Below are positions 35,419-43,827 of a DNA stretch of 50,685 nucleotides, piece after piece. Origin of the DNA: an uncultured Agathobacter sp. (lineage in GTDB: Bacteria; Bacillota; Clostridia; Lachnospirales; Lachnospiraceae); contig CALWLL010000012.1 of the NCBI GenBank assembly GCA_944381555.1, forward strand, positions 1-50,685, in the 5' to 3' direction. The notes beneath the pieces were generated by a model that did not search any database, had not been told where the DNA came from, and saw only the letters and a list, made by a program, of their open reading frames with translations. Position 1 is the first letter of the stretch; every line of letters starts with the position of its first letter. Position numbers and translations under genes: made by a program.

Positions 35419-36336
35419 TTAAACCTCAATATTAAGCAGCGTCAGAATCAATGCCATACGAACATATACGCCGTATTTCGCCTGCTTGAAATACACTGCT
35501 CTTGGATCATCATCTACCTCTACTGCTATTTCATTTACACGCGGCAGCGGATGAAGGATTAGCATATCATCTTTTGCAAGAGATAACTTCGCTTTGTTTA
35601 ACACATAGAAGTCTTTTAACCGGATATAGTCTTCTTCATTGAAGAAACGTTCCTTCTGGACGCGTGTCATATAAAGTGCATCCAGACTTCCGATAGCATC
35701 CTCTAAACGCTCTACCTCCTGAAATTCAACTCCTTTTGCCTTTAATACATCCTCACGAATATACTCCGGAATGCGAAGTTCTTCCGGTGAAATCAGGACA
35801 AATCTGACATTTTCATAACGCACCAGCGCATGAATCAGCGAATGCACGGTACGTCCGAATTTTAAGTCTCCGCAAAGACCGATTGTTAAATTGTCTAATC
35901 TTCCTTTTAAAGAACGGATAGTAAGGAGATCGGTAAGAGTCTGGGTTGGATGTTGATGTCCACCATCACCGGCATTGATAACAGGAATCTCAGATTTCGA
36001 AGCGGCTACTAATGCAGCTCCTTCTTTTGGATGACGAATAGCGCAGATATCTGCGTAACTGGAAATAACACGAATTGTATCAGAAACACTTTCACCTTTG
36101 GCGGCTGACGAAGAATCAGCTCCTGCAAAACCTAAAACAGAACCCCCAAGATTTAACATGGCAGCTTCAAAACTAAGTCTTGTTCTTGTACTTGGCTCAT
36201 AAAAGCAGGTTGCAAGCTTCTTCCTTTTACAGGCGTCTGCATACTTATCAGGATTATTCTCAATGTCATTGGCAAGATTTAACAGCCTTTCCAACTCCTC
36301 CACCGAGAAATCCAATGGACTAATCAGGTGTCTCAT
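35419..36336 (-). CDS. pyrB: aspartate carbamoyltransferase catalytic subunit
   Basis: Joins carbamoyl phosphate and aspartate, the first committed step of pyrimidine synthesis. Carbamoyl-phosphate-binding [10 protein letters not shown] near 48-57, HPTQTLTDL near 128, and the C-terminal HPLPRVNEI near 263 are intact. 305 residues, complete. The leader is short (about 24 nt), with no attenuator or PyrR-type structure visible. Confidence 0.96.
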   Translation of the reverse strand: MRHLISPLDFSVEELERLLNLANDIENNPDKYADACKRKKLATCFYEPSTRTRLSFEAAMLNLGGSVLGFAGADSSSAAKGESVSDTIRVISSYADICAIRHPKEGAALVAASKSEIPVINAGDGGHQHPTQTLTDLLTIRSLKGRLDNLTIGLCGDLKFGRTVHSLIHALVRYENVRFVLISPEELRIPEYIREDVLKAKGVEFQEVERLEDAIGSLDALYMTRVQKERFFNEEDYIRLKDFYVLNKAKLSLAKDDMLILHPLPRVNEIAVEVDDDPRAVYFKQAKYGVYVRMALILTLLNIEV

Positions 36337-36366
36337 TTCTTCCTCCTTGATTTATACATTTTTTCT

Positions 36367-36395
36367 ATCATATCTCAACCCGTGCTAAAGTTCAA
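36367..36395 (-). promoter_or_regulatory. pyrBI promoter
   Basis: Minus-strand -35 TTGAAC (36390-36395), 17-bp spacer, -10 TATGAT (36367-36372). Transcription would begin near 36360, leaving a leader too short for classical attenuation. Confidence 0.7.
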
Positions 36396-36407
36396 GATAA
36401 AATATGA

Positions 36408-36435
36408 TTGCAATTTGAAGTTTTTCTAGTAAAAT
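36408..36435 (+). promoter_or_regulatory. predicted promoter of the PH-domain gene
   Basis: -35 TTGCAA (36408-36413), 16-bp spacer, -10 TAAAAT (36430-36435). It is back to back with the pyrBI promoter and about 58 nt before the start codon. Confidence 0.5.
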
Positions 36436-36492
36436 ATGAAATATAAGAAAAAGCAAAACGTTACTATTTTATAAAAGAAAAGGAGATTTGTT

Positions 36493-36921
36493 ATGGCAGA
36501 ACAGAACAATATTCATGTAGATATGGACACCACCGTTGTATTCCGGGAGAGAAAGCGCCTGTTATTTTTTGGCCTTCCATTGACATTTACAAAATATACC
36601 ATTACACCATCTTTTCTGACTGTAGACCGAGGACTTTTGAACACCGTTCAGGATGACTGCTATATGTACAAGATTCAGGATGTAAAATTAAATAAATCTC
36701 TGATTGAACGTATTTTTGGGCTTGCTACCATTATCTGCTACACCGGCGATGTCACGCATCCGGAAATCAAATTAGAACACATTAAAAATTCCGATAACAT
36801 CAAGGCTTATCTGTTGAAGACTTCTGAAGAGGCGAGAATCAAACGCCGTACCTTAAATACCATGAATATTGACGCGCAAAACTGTGACGCCCAGGATGAT
36901 GATATAGCCGATAACTTTTAA
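36493..36921 (+). CDS. PH domain-containing protein (DUF304/bPH_2-like)
   Basis: A 142-residue protein with no transmembrane segment. Residues 30-115 read as a bacterial PH-like fold (YTITPSFLTVDRGLLNTVQD, YKIQDVKLNKSLIERIFG, GLATIICYTGDVTHPEIKLE in parts). The last 25 residues are polar (DAQNCDAQDDDIADNF). Such domains are often next to membranes; the role here is unknown. AAGGAG precedes the ATG at 36493. Confidence 0.8.
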   Translation: MAEQNNIHVDMDTTVVFRERKRLLFFGLPLTFTKYTITPSFLTVDRGLLNTVQDDCYMYKIQDVKLNKSLIERIFGLATIICYTGDVTHPEIKLEHIKNSDNIKAYLLKTSEEARIKRRTLNTMNIDAQNCDAQDDDIADNF

Positions 36922-36930
36922 GACAGACAA

Positions 36931-36974
36931 GGGAGAAACCTGCATATGGCACAACGCCGGCAGTCGTTTCTCCC
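36931..36974. terminator. terminator between the PH gene and capA-like gene
   Basis: GGGAGAAAC and GTTTCTCCC pair with an inner CTGC/GCAG, followed by TCTCTTTATT on the plus strand. It lies between convergent stops. Confidence 0.75.
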
Positions 36975-36995
36975 TCTCTTTATTCCTGCTGTTGT

Positions 36996-38174
36996 TTAGT
37001 TGATATTACCCTCTTCATCAATCACGACCCCAAACTCTTCGGAATATCCGTTCATCTGAGCAATGACCTTCTGCGCTTCTTCTCCTTCTAGGATTACCGG
37101 ACAATAGTCGTTTTGATTCGTTACAGAGGAAAGGCGGCATGGAATAATCTTTGCCTCGGTCTCCTCTTGCATAACACCCTCTGCAAAAGAAAATTTTATC
37201 TGAAAAATCATGGATTCCTTTTCCGCAGGATTCTTGCTTCCGCCATAACAGAAATTGCCCATGCTGTATACGATGTATTTTCCGTTATACTTTTCAATTC
37301 CCTGCAATACATGCGGATGACAGCCTAGTACAAGGTCAAATCCCCTGTCAATACACCATTTGCCCATTATATACTGGTTTTCTTCTAATTCGTGGACTTT
37401 ATCTCCACCCCAGTGCATGGCTGCAATCACAATATCCGCGCCCTGACTTTTTAGGTCTTCCAATCCATCCTCGAGCCACTGATATACCCTGTCTCCATCA
37501 TAATATTCGTTGACGGACACAAACCCGATTTTTATGCCTTTTACTTCATAGATTCCCAGAGCATGGCCCCAGTCGCCGCTTAACCCATAGGCAAGCCCTG
37601 CGTCTTTTACCGTTTGGATGGTATCATTTACACCTTCCTGCTGGTAATCCATAATGTGATTGTTCCCTAAAGTTACCGCTTCCACAGAAGCATTGACAAG
37701 AATATCGACATACTCTGGTTTTCCTTTGTGGTTCCATTGTTTTGTCGTTCTTATATTATCAGAGTCAGTGAGCGTTCCTTCTAAGTTGACAATCGTGAAA
37801 TCATCTTCTTCAAATACACCTTTTACATTCTGAAAGAAGTAATCTTCTCCGTACTTATCATAGTATTCGTGAAAAGATCTGCTGTAGGCAGTCTTTTGGT
37901 TTGTTCCAAGCATCACATCCCCTACGGCGCTGATAACGATTTCCGTTACCTCCGGCTGTGGAACTGCTTCTGTTTCAGAGCTTGTTTCCTCCTGTGTCTG
38001 CTCTATTCCGCCCGCGCTCTCTGTTGTATGGCTCTGTGTTTCCGTCCTGTTTTCTGTCTGTCCTTCCATGTTCCCTGTTTGTGTTTCTCCATTTGTATCA
38101 GACCAGACTCCTCCACACGCCGTAAAAAAAATCATCAATACTATAATCCCTGACAATATTGCTTTTCTATTCAT
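36996..38174 (-). CDS. CapA family lipoprotein
   Basis: Metallophosphatase-fold protein of the CapA/PGA_cap type. A lipobox in MIFFTACGG gives a lipid-anchored surface protein, followed by a Thr/Glu/Ser-rich linker to about residue 75. The domain starts ISAVGDVMLGTN and includes VNLEGTLTD, TLGNNHIMDY, IAAMHWGGDKVHELE, and GCHPHVLQG, containing the Asp, Asn and His metal ligands. 392 residues. Related proteins are tied to poly-gamma-glutamate or capsule assembly, but no capB/capC gene is nearby, so its task is unclear. Confidence 0.87.
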   Translation of the reverse strand: MNRKAILSGIIVLMIFFTACGGVWSDTNGETQTGNMEGQTENRTETQSHTTESAGGIEQTQEETSSETEAVPQPEVTEIVISAVGDVMLGTNQKTAYSRSFHEYYDKYGEDYFFQNVKGVFEEDDFTIVNLEGTLTDSDNIRTTKQWNHKGKPEYVDILVNASVEAVTLGNNHIMDYQQEGVNDTIQTVKDAGLAYGLSGDWGHALGIYEVKGIKIGFVSVNEYYDGDRVYQWLEDGLEDLKSQGADIVIAAMHWGGDKVHELEENQYIMGKWCIDRGFDLVLGCHPHVLQGIEKYNGKYIVYSMGNFCYGGSKNPAEKESMIFQIKFSFAEGVMQEETEAKIIPCRLSSVTNQNDYCPVILEGEEAQKVIAQMNGYSEEFGVVIDEEGNIN

Positions 38175-38189
38175 CCTTCCCCCCTAAAA

Positions 38190-38226
38190 AATAAGATTGC
38201 CACAGTTTCTCTTCGGCAATCTTATT
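38190..38226 (-). terminator. terminator after the DnaJ-like gene
   Basis: AATAAGATTGCC and GGCAATCTTATT form a perfect 12-bp stem, followed on the minus strand by TTTTAGG. It separates the DnaJ-like gene from capA. Confidence 0.85.
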
Positions 38227-38235
38227 ATACACCTA

Positions 38236-38874
38236 TTAACATGGTCTGCAACAACAGTTACAGAAAAGATTCAGCAAAATCATCCTCATGCACCAATCAC
38301 CGCCGGAGTATGGACGTTCGTATCCGCTTCCCATAGTCGTATACCATGTTCCGCCATATTCCAAATGCTCCTGAAACTGACGATACGAAACGTTGCTCGG
38401 CTCTAGTTCTACCGCACGGCGGATATGCTCCAAAGCTGTCGCAGTGTTTCCAACGCCTTGATTTGCCATAGCGCTGTAGTAATACCATCTTCCCTGACGC
38501 TCACTAAACGGAATGTCATTTAACACGTTAAGCGCTTCTTTGTAATACCGGTTCTGAATATAATTGGCAGCCGCCTGAAGCCTGCTGGATTCTTCACGGT
38601 AAGATGAATTCTGACCGCCATAGTTTCCACCAAATCCGGAACCAAATCCGCCATAAGAGGAACTTCCATAACCACTCGTTCCCTGCTGCTTTTCTTTCAT
38701 AATCTGGTCATATGCCTGCTGAACCTGCTTAAACTTTTCTTCTGCCTGTGCTTTGTTTGGATTATTCACGTTTGCATCCGGGTGATAACGGCGGCTCAAT
38801 GCACGATATGCTTTTTTTATTTCTTCATCCGAGGCATTTCGGGAAACCCCGAGCACCTGATATGGATCCATCAT
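38236..38874 (-). CDS. DnaJ-domain protein with TPR-like middle and Cys-rich tail
   Basis: J-domain co-chaperone-like protein. Residues 1-70 form the J domain with the HPD tripeptide in [16 protein letters not shown] Gly/Ser-rich linker (about 70-95) follows; then a helical pair resembling TPR repeats ([36 protein letters not shown]), and a C-terminal FCNCCCRPC ending. 212 residues. It overlaps the DUF5685 gene by 4 nt. The zinc-finger region of true DnaJ is absent. The partner chaperone and client are unknown. Confidence 0.88.
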   Translation of the reverse strand: MMDPYQVLGVSRNASDEEIKKAYRALSRRYHPDANVNNPNKAQAEEKFKQVQQAYDQIMKEKQQGTSGYGSSSYGGFGSGFGGNYGGQNSSYREESSRLQAAANYIQNRYYKEALNVLNDIPFSERQGRWYYYSAMANQGVGNTATALEHIRRAVELEPSNVSYRQFQEHLEYGGTWYTTMGSGYERPYSGGDWCMRMILLNLFCNCCCRPC

Positions 38875-39713
38875 TTTTGTGTCCTCTTTTTCTTTTTCAG
38901 TTGAATGTACTCATATTTTGTCCATACACCTGAATATAAAATATTACGTAATATATCTGCATGCTGCAAAATCGGAAGCCTTTCAAAGGACCGTGCGCAT
39001 TCTGACATCATGCTGGTCATCATAAGTTTGCACAGGGTTTCAAAATCCTTTTCATTCTGTTTTTTTAAAGCCCTGAGCGGATTGTAATTATTTTTCTTCT
39101 CATCTTTGTCAACATCCTCATAGGCATCCATGAGATAAATAAATTTACCCATATAATACCCCAGAGTTTTTAACTCCTTATACCATTCATCTTCTTTCCA
39201 TGCCATGAGTTCGCCTAACATCTCTCCCGTCAGCCCTGCGACAAGGTCAATATTGGTTTCTCCTGCCTCTTCGTACTGCGCAGTCTTTTCCATATACTCT
39301 TCAATGGCTTTTACCTGTCTTGGATATTCAGTGGCAAATCTTTCATAATCCTTCCGAATAATTCCCGCTAAAGTTTTCTTACTATAACTTCTTTCATCCT
39401 TCCAGTCATCAATCAGATTATGGTAGGCAAGCATTACATTGATTGCCGCACAATAATCGGATACTTCATTTTCAAAAGCAGTCTGCTTTTTTGTCGGATG
39501 CACGCCACAGGTAAATTGTTTCTCTTTGTTTTCCAGCTCATATAAACCGGTTAACAAGACAATCAGGAATGTCATATCATAGCTAAGCAGCATTTGTCCT
39601 TTTATACCGCAATTACTATGCAGACGCTGACACAAACCGCAATAATAGGATTGATATATTTTTTTATTCTCTTCTGAGAGTTCTGACTTATTTACATTAA
39701 TATAGCCAAACAT
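38871..39713 (-). CDS. DUF5685 family protein
   Basis: A 280-residue mostly helical protein. The N-terminus [20 protein letters not shown] and the Cys pair in [13 protein letters not shown] are characteristic of this uncharacterised family. [12 protein letters not shown] and [20 protein letters not shown] are acidic helices resembling those of isoprenoid synthases, though no such activity is shown. It is encoded next to the DnaJ-like gene and the zinc-ribbon protein, probably in one transcript. Confidence 0.8.
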   Translation of the reverse strand: MFGYINVNKSELSEENKKIYQSYYCGLCQRLHSNCGIKGQMLLSYDMTFLIVLLTGLYELENKEKQFTCGVHPTKKQTAFENEVSDYCAAINVMLAYHNLIDDWKDERSYSKKTLAGIIRKDYERFATEYPRQVKAIEEYMEKTAQYEEAGETNIDLVAGLTGEMLGELMAWKEDEWYKELKTLGYYMGKFIYLMDAYEDVDKDEKKNNYNPLRALKKQNEKDFETLCKLMMTSMMSECARSFERLPILQHADILRNILYSGVWTKYEYIQLKKKKRTQK

Positions 39714-39737
39714 ACAGCCTCCATGCTAAAAAACGTT

Positions 39738-40133
39738 CTAGGAACGTTTCACAAATTCTGTTCTACATTTTGGACAGGTAATACAGATTTTACCACGTCC
39801 TCTTGGTACACGCACTTTTTGTTTGCAGATAGGGCAACGATAAAAACGATACACTTTTCTCTGTGCCCATTCTTTCTTCTTATTGTTCCATTTGATTGTC
39901 ATATCATAACGGAAATTACGGTACTTTTGATTTTCTGCATAACGCTTTGGAATATTTTTAGAAAACACGCGAAAATACATATAAATGATTAAAAGGAATG
40001 CTATGGCATATAAGAAGCCCCAGCCCGTGAAAATCGAAAGAATAAGGAGCACTAAAATAACCACATTTAATGCCTTAGACAAATCGTCCACACCATTTCT
40101 TCCCTGCATAAATCTCATAAATTTTTCTCTCAT
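39738..40133 (-). CDS. two-helix membrane protein with C-terminal zinc ribbon
   Basis: 131 residues. Two adjacent hydrophobic helices (about 24-60: VVILVLLILSIFTGWG, then FLYAIAFLLIIYMYF), then a basic stretch, then a zinc ribbon of two Cys pairs, CPICKQK and ITCPKCRTEF. Family unnamed. First gene of the ZnR-DUF5685-DnaJ run and preceded by its own predicted promoter. Confidence 0.75.
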   Translation of the reverse strand: MREKFMRFMQGRNGVDDLSKALNVVILVLLILSIFTGWGFLYAIAFLLIIYMYFRVFSKNIPKRYAENQKYRNFRYDMTIKWNNKKKEWAQRKVYRFYRCPICKQKVRVPRGRGKICITCPKCRTEFVKRS

Positions 40134-40198
40134 TTGTGGTTCTCCATTTCTATAATAAACTAAGGGCTTTCCTGCATTTTTAACAGCCTTCTCTAAGC

Positions 40199-40227
40199 AT
40201 ATTACATTGGAAAAAGTCTGCCGTCAA
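40199..40227 (-). promoter_or_regulatory. predicted promoter of the zinc-ribbon gene run
   Basis: Minus-strand -35 TTGACG (40222-40227), 17-bp spacer, -10 TAATAT (40199-40204). It lies about 65 nt before the start at 40133 and just after the rnpB terminator. Confidence 0.6.
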
Positions 40228-40275
40228 TGGAGGTATTATCTTTTTAGGAAGAATTTATATTTTGGTAATAAATAA

Positions 40276-40297
40276 GTGCCGCGCACATGCGCGACAC
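40276..40297 (-). terminator. rnpB terminator
   Basis: GTGTCGCGC and GCGCGGCAC pair (one G-T) around ATGT, followed on the minus strand by TTATTTATT. It comes about 15 nt after the RNase P RNA 3' end. Confidence 0.7.
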
Positions 40298-40311
40298 CTA
40301 AATCTTACAGT

Positions 40312-40663
40312 TATGCAGGACGATAAGCCGGGTTATGTCGTTGGGTGATCATCTATCTAGGACGACTGTTACCAGCCGCCTCAAGCGACCTACCTAAAGC
40401 TAGCGGGCCACATCATCGCTTTGTTTCGGTCTTGCTTCGGATGGGGTTTACATGTGCCCTCTCTGTTACCAGCGAGGCGGTAGTCTCTTACACTGCCATT
40501 CCACCCTTACTGCAGAACTTCCATTCCACAGCGGTATATTTCTGTTGCACTTTCCTTAGAGTTTCCTCCACCGGCCGTTAACCGGCATCCTGCCCTATGA
40601 AGCCCGGACTTTCCTCACCTGCGGCCTTTCGGCACTTGCAGCCGCGATCACCTGTCCTGCACA
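40312..40663 (-). ncRNA. rnpB: RNase P RNA, type A
   Basis: Catalytic RNA that trims pre-tRNA 5' ends. The P1 stem joins GTGCAGGAC at the 5' end (minus strand, 40654-40662) to GTCCTGCAT at the 3' end (40313-40321). The conserved core GAGGAAAGTCCGGGC, the CAGTAAGGGTGGAA-type region, the universal ACAGAGAG segment, GTAAACCCC and the 3' GCTTATCGTCCTGC-type end are readable. About 352 nt, normal for bacterial type A. The stretch upstream of the 5' end carries tandem repeats. Confidence 0.95.
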
Positions 40664-40667
40664 AAGT

Positions 40668-40752
40668 AAACTTCGTTTACTTATAAACTTCGTTTACTTA
40701 TAAACTTCGTCTACTTATAAACTTGGTCTACTTACAAACTTCGTTTGCTTGA
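40668..40752. repeat. five tandem 17-bp repeats in the rnpB leader
   Basis: Five contiguous copies of AAACTTCGTTTACTTAT-like units (40668, 40685, 40702, 40719, 40736). The two nearest rnpB are identical; the farther ones carry one to four changes. On the minus strand AAGTAAAC-GAA-GTTTACTT forms a hairpin with a three-base loop across neighbouring units. They lie between the predicted promoter and the mature 5' end. Confidence 0.85.
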
Positions 40753-40755
40753 AAT

Positions 40756-40784
40756 ACTATACACACTTACTCCGAAAAAAGCAA
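40756..40784 (-). promoter_or_regulatory. predicted rnpB promoter
   Basis: Minus-strand -35 TTGCTT (40779-40784), 17-bp spacer, -10 TATAGT (40756-40761). Transcription would start near 40749, placing the tandem repeats inside an 85-nt leader. Confidence 0.6.
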
Positions 40785-40823
40785 GCAAATTATTTTACAT
40801 ACCTTAATATATTCTTTTTTCCA

Positions 40824-41480
40824 TTACCGTTTCAATTTTAAAATGGAATAATCGCCCCATGTATCTTCAGCAATTATATAAATATGCTCTTTATCAATAT
40901 AATAATTTAGGTAATATGTATCCCACTCTTCCTCTGTCCGGACTCTTCTAAGATGCTCTACTATTTCCTTCTGGGACATCACATGATAGCCACCATATTC
41001 AACCTCATATTCTCCCGTTTCCACCATTTGAATTAATGCTTCCAAACTAGGAATATAATCTTTCAGGTAAATAACACGCCCTGTCTCTCTATCGATTGTT
41101 AATCCATAGAATAACCCAACCGGATTTGGTGCACTCTCAGGCACATACAGCCTCTCAATGGTAATGCTATACACCTCGTCATCTGAATAAAATAAGTTCA
41201 TCCTATCTTTTGGACTAATTACGAGCCTGTCTAAAGACAAAAGATCTTCGTCGTAATCAAAGATTTCTGAGTTAACAAACCCGCTTTCCGTATCTTCTTC
41301 CGTGTTCGTACCCGATTCATTATTCATCCCATAAGATTCATCCGTTTCACAACTGCTGTCAGTCGTTTCGCTCACAGATGTTCCTTCACTTCCATCTTTG
41401 CTGCTATTGACACTACTGTTTCCACATCCAGACAGACACAATACCATTATTATCATAACAACAAAACTTCGTTTTTTCAT
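40824..41480 (-). CDS. lipoprotein of unknown function
   Basis: 218 residues. A lipoprotein signal ends in MVLCLSGCGNS with the lipid Cys near residue 20, followed by a Ser/Glu/Thr-rich linker to about residue 70. The rest is a mixed alpha/beta region (LVISPKDRMNLFYSDDEVYS, GLTIDRETGRVIYLKDYIPS in parts) that I do not recognise. GGAG sits 6 nt before the ATG at 41480 and belongs to repeat copy B. A longer reading frame from a TTG at 41531 is the repeat element, not protein. Confidence 0.75.
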   Translation of the reverse strand: MKKRSFVVMIIMVLCLSGCGNSSVNSSKDGSEGTSVSETTDSSCETDESYGMNNESGTNTEEDTESGFVNSEIFDYDEDLLSLDRLVISPKDRMNLFYSDDEVYSITIERLYVPESAPNPVGLFYGLTIDRETGRVIYLKDYIPSLEALIQMVETGEYEVEYGGYHVMSQKEIVEHLRRVRTEEEWDTYYLNYYIDKEHIYIIAEDTWGDYSILKLKR

Positions 41481-41486
41481 TTTAAT

Positions 41487-41579
41487 CTCCATTTCCGTGC
41501 CTCTTTTTGCACATATGCAGCTTTGAGTCAAGTAGCACCCAACTCAAATTATCGTGTTAAAAATTTAGTTTTCACACGA
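41487..41579 (-). repeat. structured repeat element, copy B (before the lipoprotein gene)
   Basis: A 93-nt sequence closely similar to that at 29761-29851 and in the same orientation to its downstream gene. Its hairpins are 41553-41578 (CGTGT/ACACG), 41522-41548 (TTTGAGT/ACTCAAA) and 41497-41512 (GTGC/GCAC). The GGAG at the end is the lipoprotein gene's ribosome binding site. Confidence 0.7.
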
Positions 41580-42059
41580 TTACTCCATTTCTGTCAATTT
41601 ATTATATATATCTATTCTCTTACTAGAATCTTTTTCTTTAGAATTTATTTCTTGAGTTACCTCTTTTACAGTAGGTGTATTTCCATCATCAAAAAGATGT
41701 TGAACATATGTCTTCCAATACCATCCTGCTGCTTCCCACGCATACTTTTCCGCAACATAATCAGCCCCCTCTTCTAGTATTCTCTCATCTCCCAAATCCT
41801 TAGAAAAACGCGTATAATTATATCTTCCTGTTAACTGAATGTATCCTGCGCCTCGATATGTATATCCATCCTCACCGCCTTGATTTCCAACTGCATATGC
41901 ATACTTTTCATTAAAATATTCCCTATTAACCGCCTCATCTTGATTGTTATAGCCCGTCTCCCAATCTACCTCTATTAACGCCCATCCGAAATAAGACTCT
42001 ATGTAAGATTGTGCTAAAAAATGGTCTATTTCCCTTCTATAAAAAAACGGACAAAGTTG
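41580..42059 (-). pseudogene. GH19-like chitinase/lysozyme fragment, 5'-truncated
   Basis: The frame open from at least 42059 to the stop at 41580 reads EIDHFLAQSYIES, EYFNEKYAYAVGNQGG, TYRGAGYIQLTGRYNYTRF and AEKYAWEAAGWYW, matching the GH19/lysozyme-like fold, including the Glu of the first helix and the RGxGYIQLTGRxNY block. No start codon with a ribosome binding site is visible, and the frame runs back into a terminator of the neighbouring operon. The N-terminal part (signal peptide or binding modules) is missing. It is probably a remnant. Confidence 0.7.
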
Positions 42060-42092
42060 GCAACAAAATAGAGGAGGATTTTTTAAATAAAA

Positions 42093-42141
42093 AACAGTCC
42101 AAATTGCTATACAAATAAATTTGTATATAATTTGAACTGTT
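42093..42141 (-). terminator. long hairpin terminator of the dnaG-rpoD operon
   Basis: Arms AACAGTCCAAATT plus TATACAAAT pair with ATTTGTATA plus AATTTGAACTGTT in a near 24-bp stem with a two-base loop. On the minus strand it is followed by TTTTTTATTT, shortly after the stop at 42163. Confidence 0.8.
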
Positions 42142-42162
42142 CTTAGCGTTCTGATACCTTAT

Positions 42163-43827
42163 CTATACATTAAAGCAGCTTCCGCCCACAAATTCTCTTA
42201 CTAACGAATTGTGTGCAATTTCTTCTGTTGGAAGCGGAAGGAAATAATCCAGAAGTTTCAGAAGTCTCTTGGCTTCTAAATACTCTTCACAGTCTCTTGG
42301 AATCTGGAATAACAGCGGTTCTGCATATACCTTAAGTACTGCCATTTCATATACCAGAGCCGAGTTAAACATAACGTCTGCACTGTCCTGAAACGGGAAG
42401 ATGTATTTTTCCTCACCACGTCTTACTGAAGCCCACATTCCCAGAGTTTCCTGCGCAGAGGTACCGCGCGTTCTGGCATCGCGCACAATACGGCGGAGCA
42501 AGCGTCCGTCTGTTGTTGGGAGCGGATTATGCTCGTCAATATTAAGCTGTGTCAGGGCAGAGATATAAATACGGAATTTACTCTCTGCCGGCAGACTGTA
42601 TGACAGCTTATCGTTTAAACCATGAATTCCTTCTATAACAAGAATATCGTTTTCTCCAAGTTTTAGCTTCTTGCCACGATATTCCCGGCGTCCTGTCTTA
42701 AAGTTAAAGGACGGCATTGGAATTTCTTCCCCATTTAAAAGACTTGTCATATCTTCGTTAAATTTCTCTACGTCAATCGCTTCTAAACATTCAAAGTCAA
42801 ATTCCCCATTCTCATCTCTTGGGCATTTATCCCGATCAATATAATAATCATCCAAACCGATTGGATGCGGGTTTAACCCTTTTGCGCGAAGCTGGATGGC
42901 CAAGCGATTGGAAAAGGTTGTTTTCCCTGAGGAAGATGGTCCTGCGATCATGACAAATTTTTTGTCGTGAGACGCTGCAATCTGGGCTGCAATACTGCCG
43001 ATTCGTTCCTCCATCAATGCCTCCTGAAGGAGAATCAATTCATGACCTTTTCCATGAGAAATCGCCTCGTTTAACGCTCCTACCGTACCTACGCCTAACA
43101 TCTGGCTCCATTTCTTGGAATCCTGAAGCGTATGAAACAATTTTGTGGAAGTTTCCAGCGGTTCTACCACCGAACCGTTTTTGTTCGGGAACATAATCAC
43201 AAACCCATTTTCATACAAATCCAAATCAAACCACTGGATGTAACCCGTACTTGGCACCATAAATCCGAAATGGTAATCCACAAATCCATCTAAGGAATAG
43301 AGGTTCACTCTGGAGTTTCTGCGGTACTCCATCGTAAGTTTCTTATCAATAAGCCCGAAATTATGAAACATCTCAATAGCTTCATCCCTATTGACATTAT
43401 ATTTTTCAATCGGATAATCCTTAGCAGCCAGACGAAGCATTTCTTCTTTTAACATAAGAATGCTCGCCTTATTTAGCTCTACACCTTCTAAGCTGCAAAA
43501 GTACCCCTGCCCCAAAGAATGATTCACACGAATCATCACATCGTTTTTCCAAAGATTATTCGCCGCTTTCTGCATTAAAAGGACTGCGCTTCTGCGATAT
43601 GCGCGTTTGCCATCCTTGTCAGTCATTGTGATAAAGGTAAGCTCTAAATCCTTTTTTACTTTCTTAGTCAGTTCTCTAAGTCTATGGTCGTGCATAACAA
43701 GCACAATCTGGTCCTTGTAGTATTTCTGGTATTTCTTCGCAAGGTCAATGAAGCGAGTGCCCTCTGTCACCCGCTCTGTAAATTTCTCTTCATCTGAGAT
43801 TTTGATTATTAAATTAAATTCCTGCAT
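42163..43827 (-). CDS. uridine kinase-like nucleoside kinase with TGS/SAD-like N-terminus
   Basis: The C-terminal half is a P-loop kinase: GPSSSGKTTFSNR near 296, the DDYYIDRD loop and VIEGIHGLN, typical of uridine kinase/phosphoribulokinase. The N-terminal half resembles the TGS and editing-like domains of threonyl-tRNA synthetase (EEKFTERVTEGTRFIDLAKK, NHSLGQGYFCSLEG in parts). This fusion is frequent in Clostridia; its true substrate is not known. I chose ATG 43827, with GGGGGAAATC upstream; 43863 overlaps trmK. About 554 residues. Confidence 0.88.
   Translation of the reverse strand: MQEFNLIIKISDEEKFTERVTEGTRFIDLAKKYQKYYKDQIVLVMHDHRLRELTKKVKKDLELTFITMTDKDGKRAYRRSAVLLMQKAANNLWKNDVMIRVNHSLGQGYFCSLEGVELNKASILMLKEEMLRLAAKDYPIEKYNVNRDEAIEMFHNFGLIDKKLTMEYRRNSRVNLYSLDGFVDYHFGFMVPSTGYIQWFDLDLYENGFVIMFPNKNGSVVEPLETSTKLFHTLQDSKKWSQMLGVGTVGALNEAISHGKGHELILLQEALMEERIGSIAAQIAASHDKKFVMIAGPSSSGKTTFSNRLAIQLRAKGLNPHPIGLDDYYIDRDKCPRDENGEFDFECLEAIDVEKFNEDMTSLLNGEEIPMPSFNFKTGRREYRGKKLKLGENDILVIEGIHGLNDKLSYSLPAESKFRIYISALTQLNIDEHNPLPTTDGRLLRRIVRDARTRGTSAQETLGMWASVRRGEEKYIFPFQDSADVMFNSALVYEMAVLKVYAEPLLFQIPRDCEEYLEAKRLLKLLDYFLPLPTEEIAHNSLVREFVGGSCFNV

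Noticed and set aside
36337-36366. PyrR-type attenuator before pyrB
   Set aside because: The predicted leader is only about 24 nt and has no competing hairpins.
40668-40752. CRISPR-like repeats
   Set aside because: The units are contiguous and only 17 bp, with no spacers, no cas genes and a clear position in the rnpB leader.
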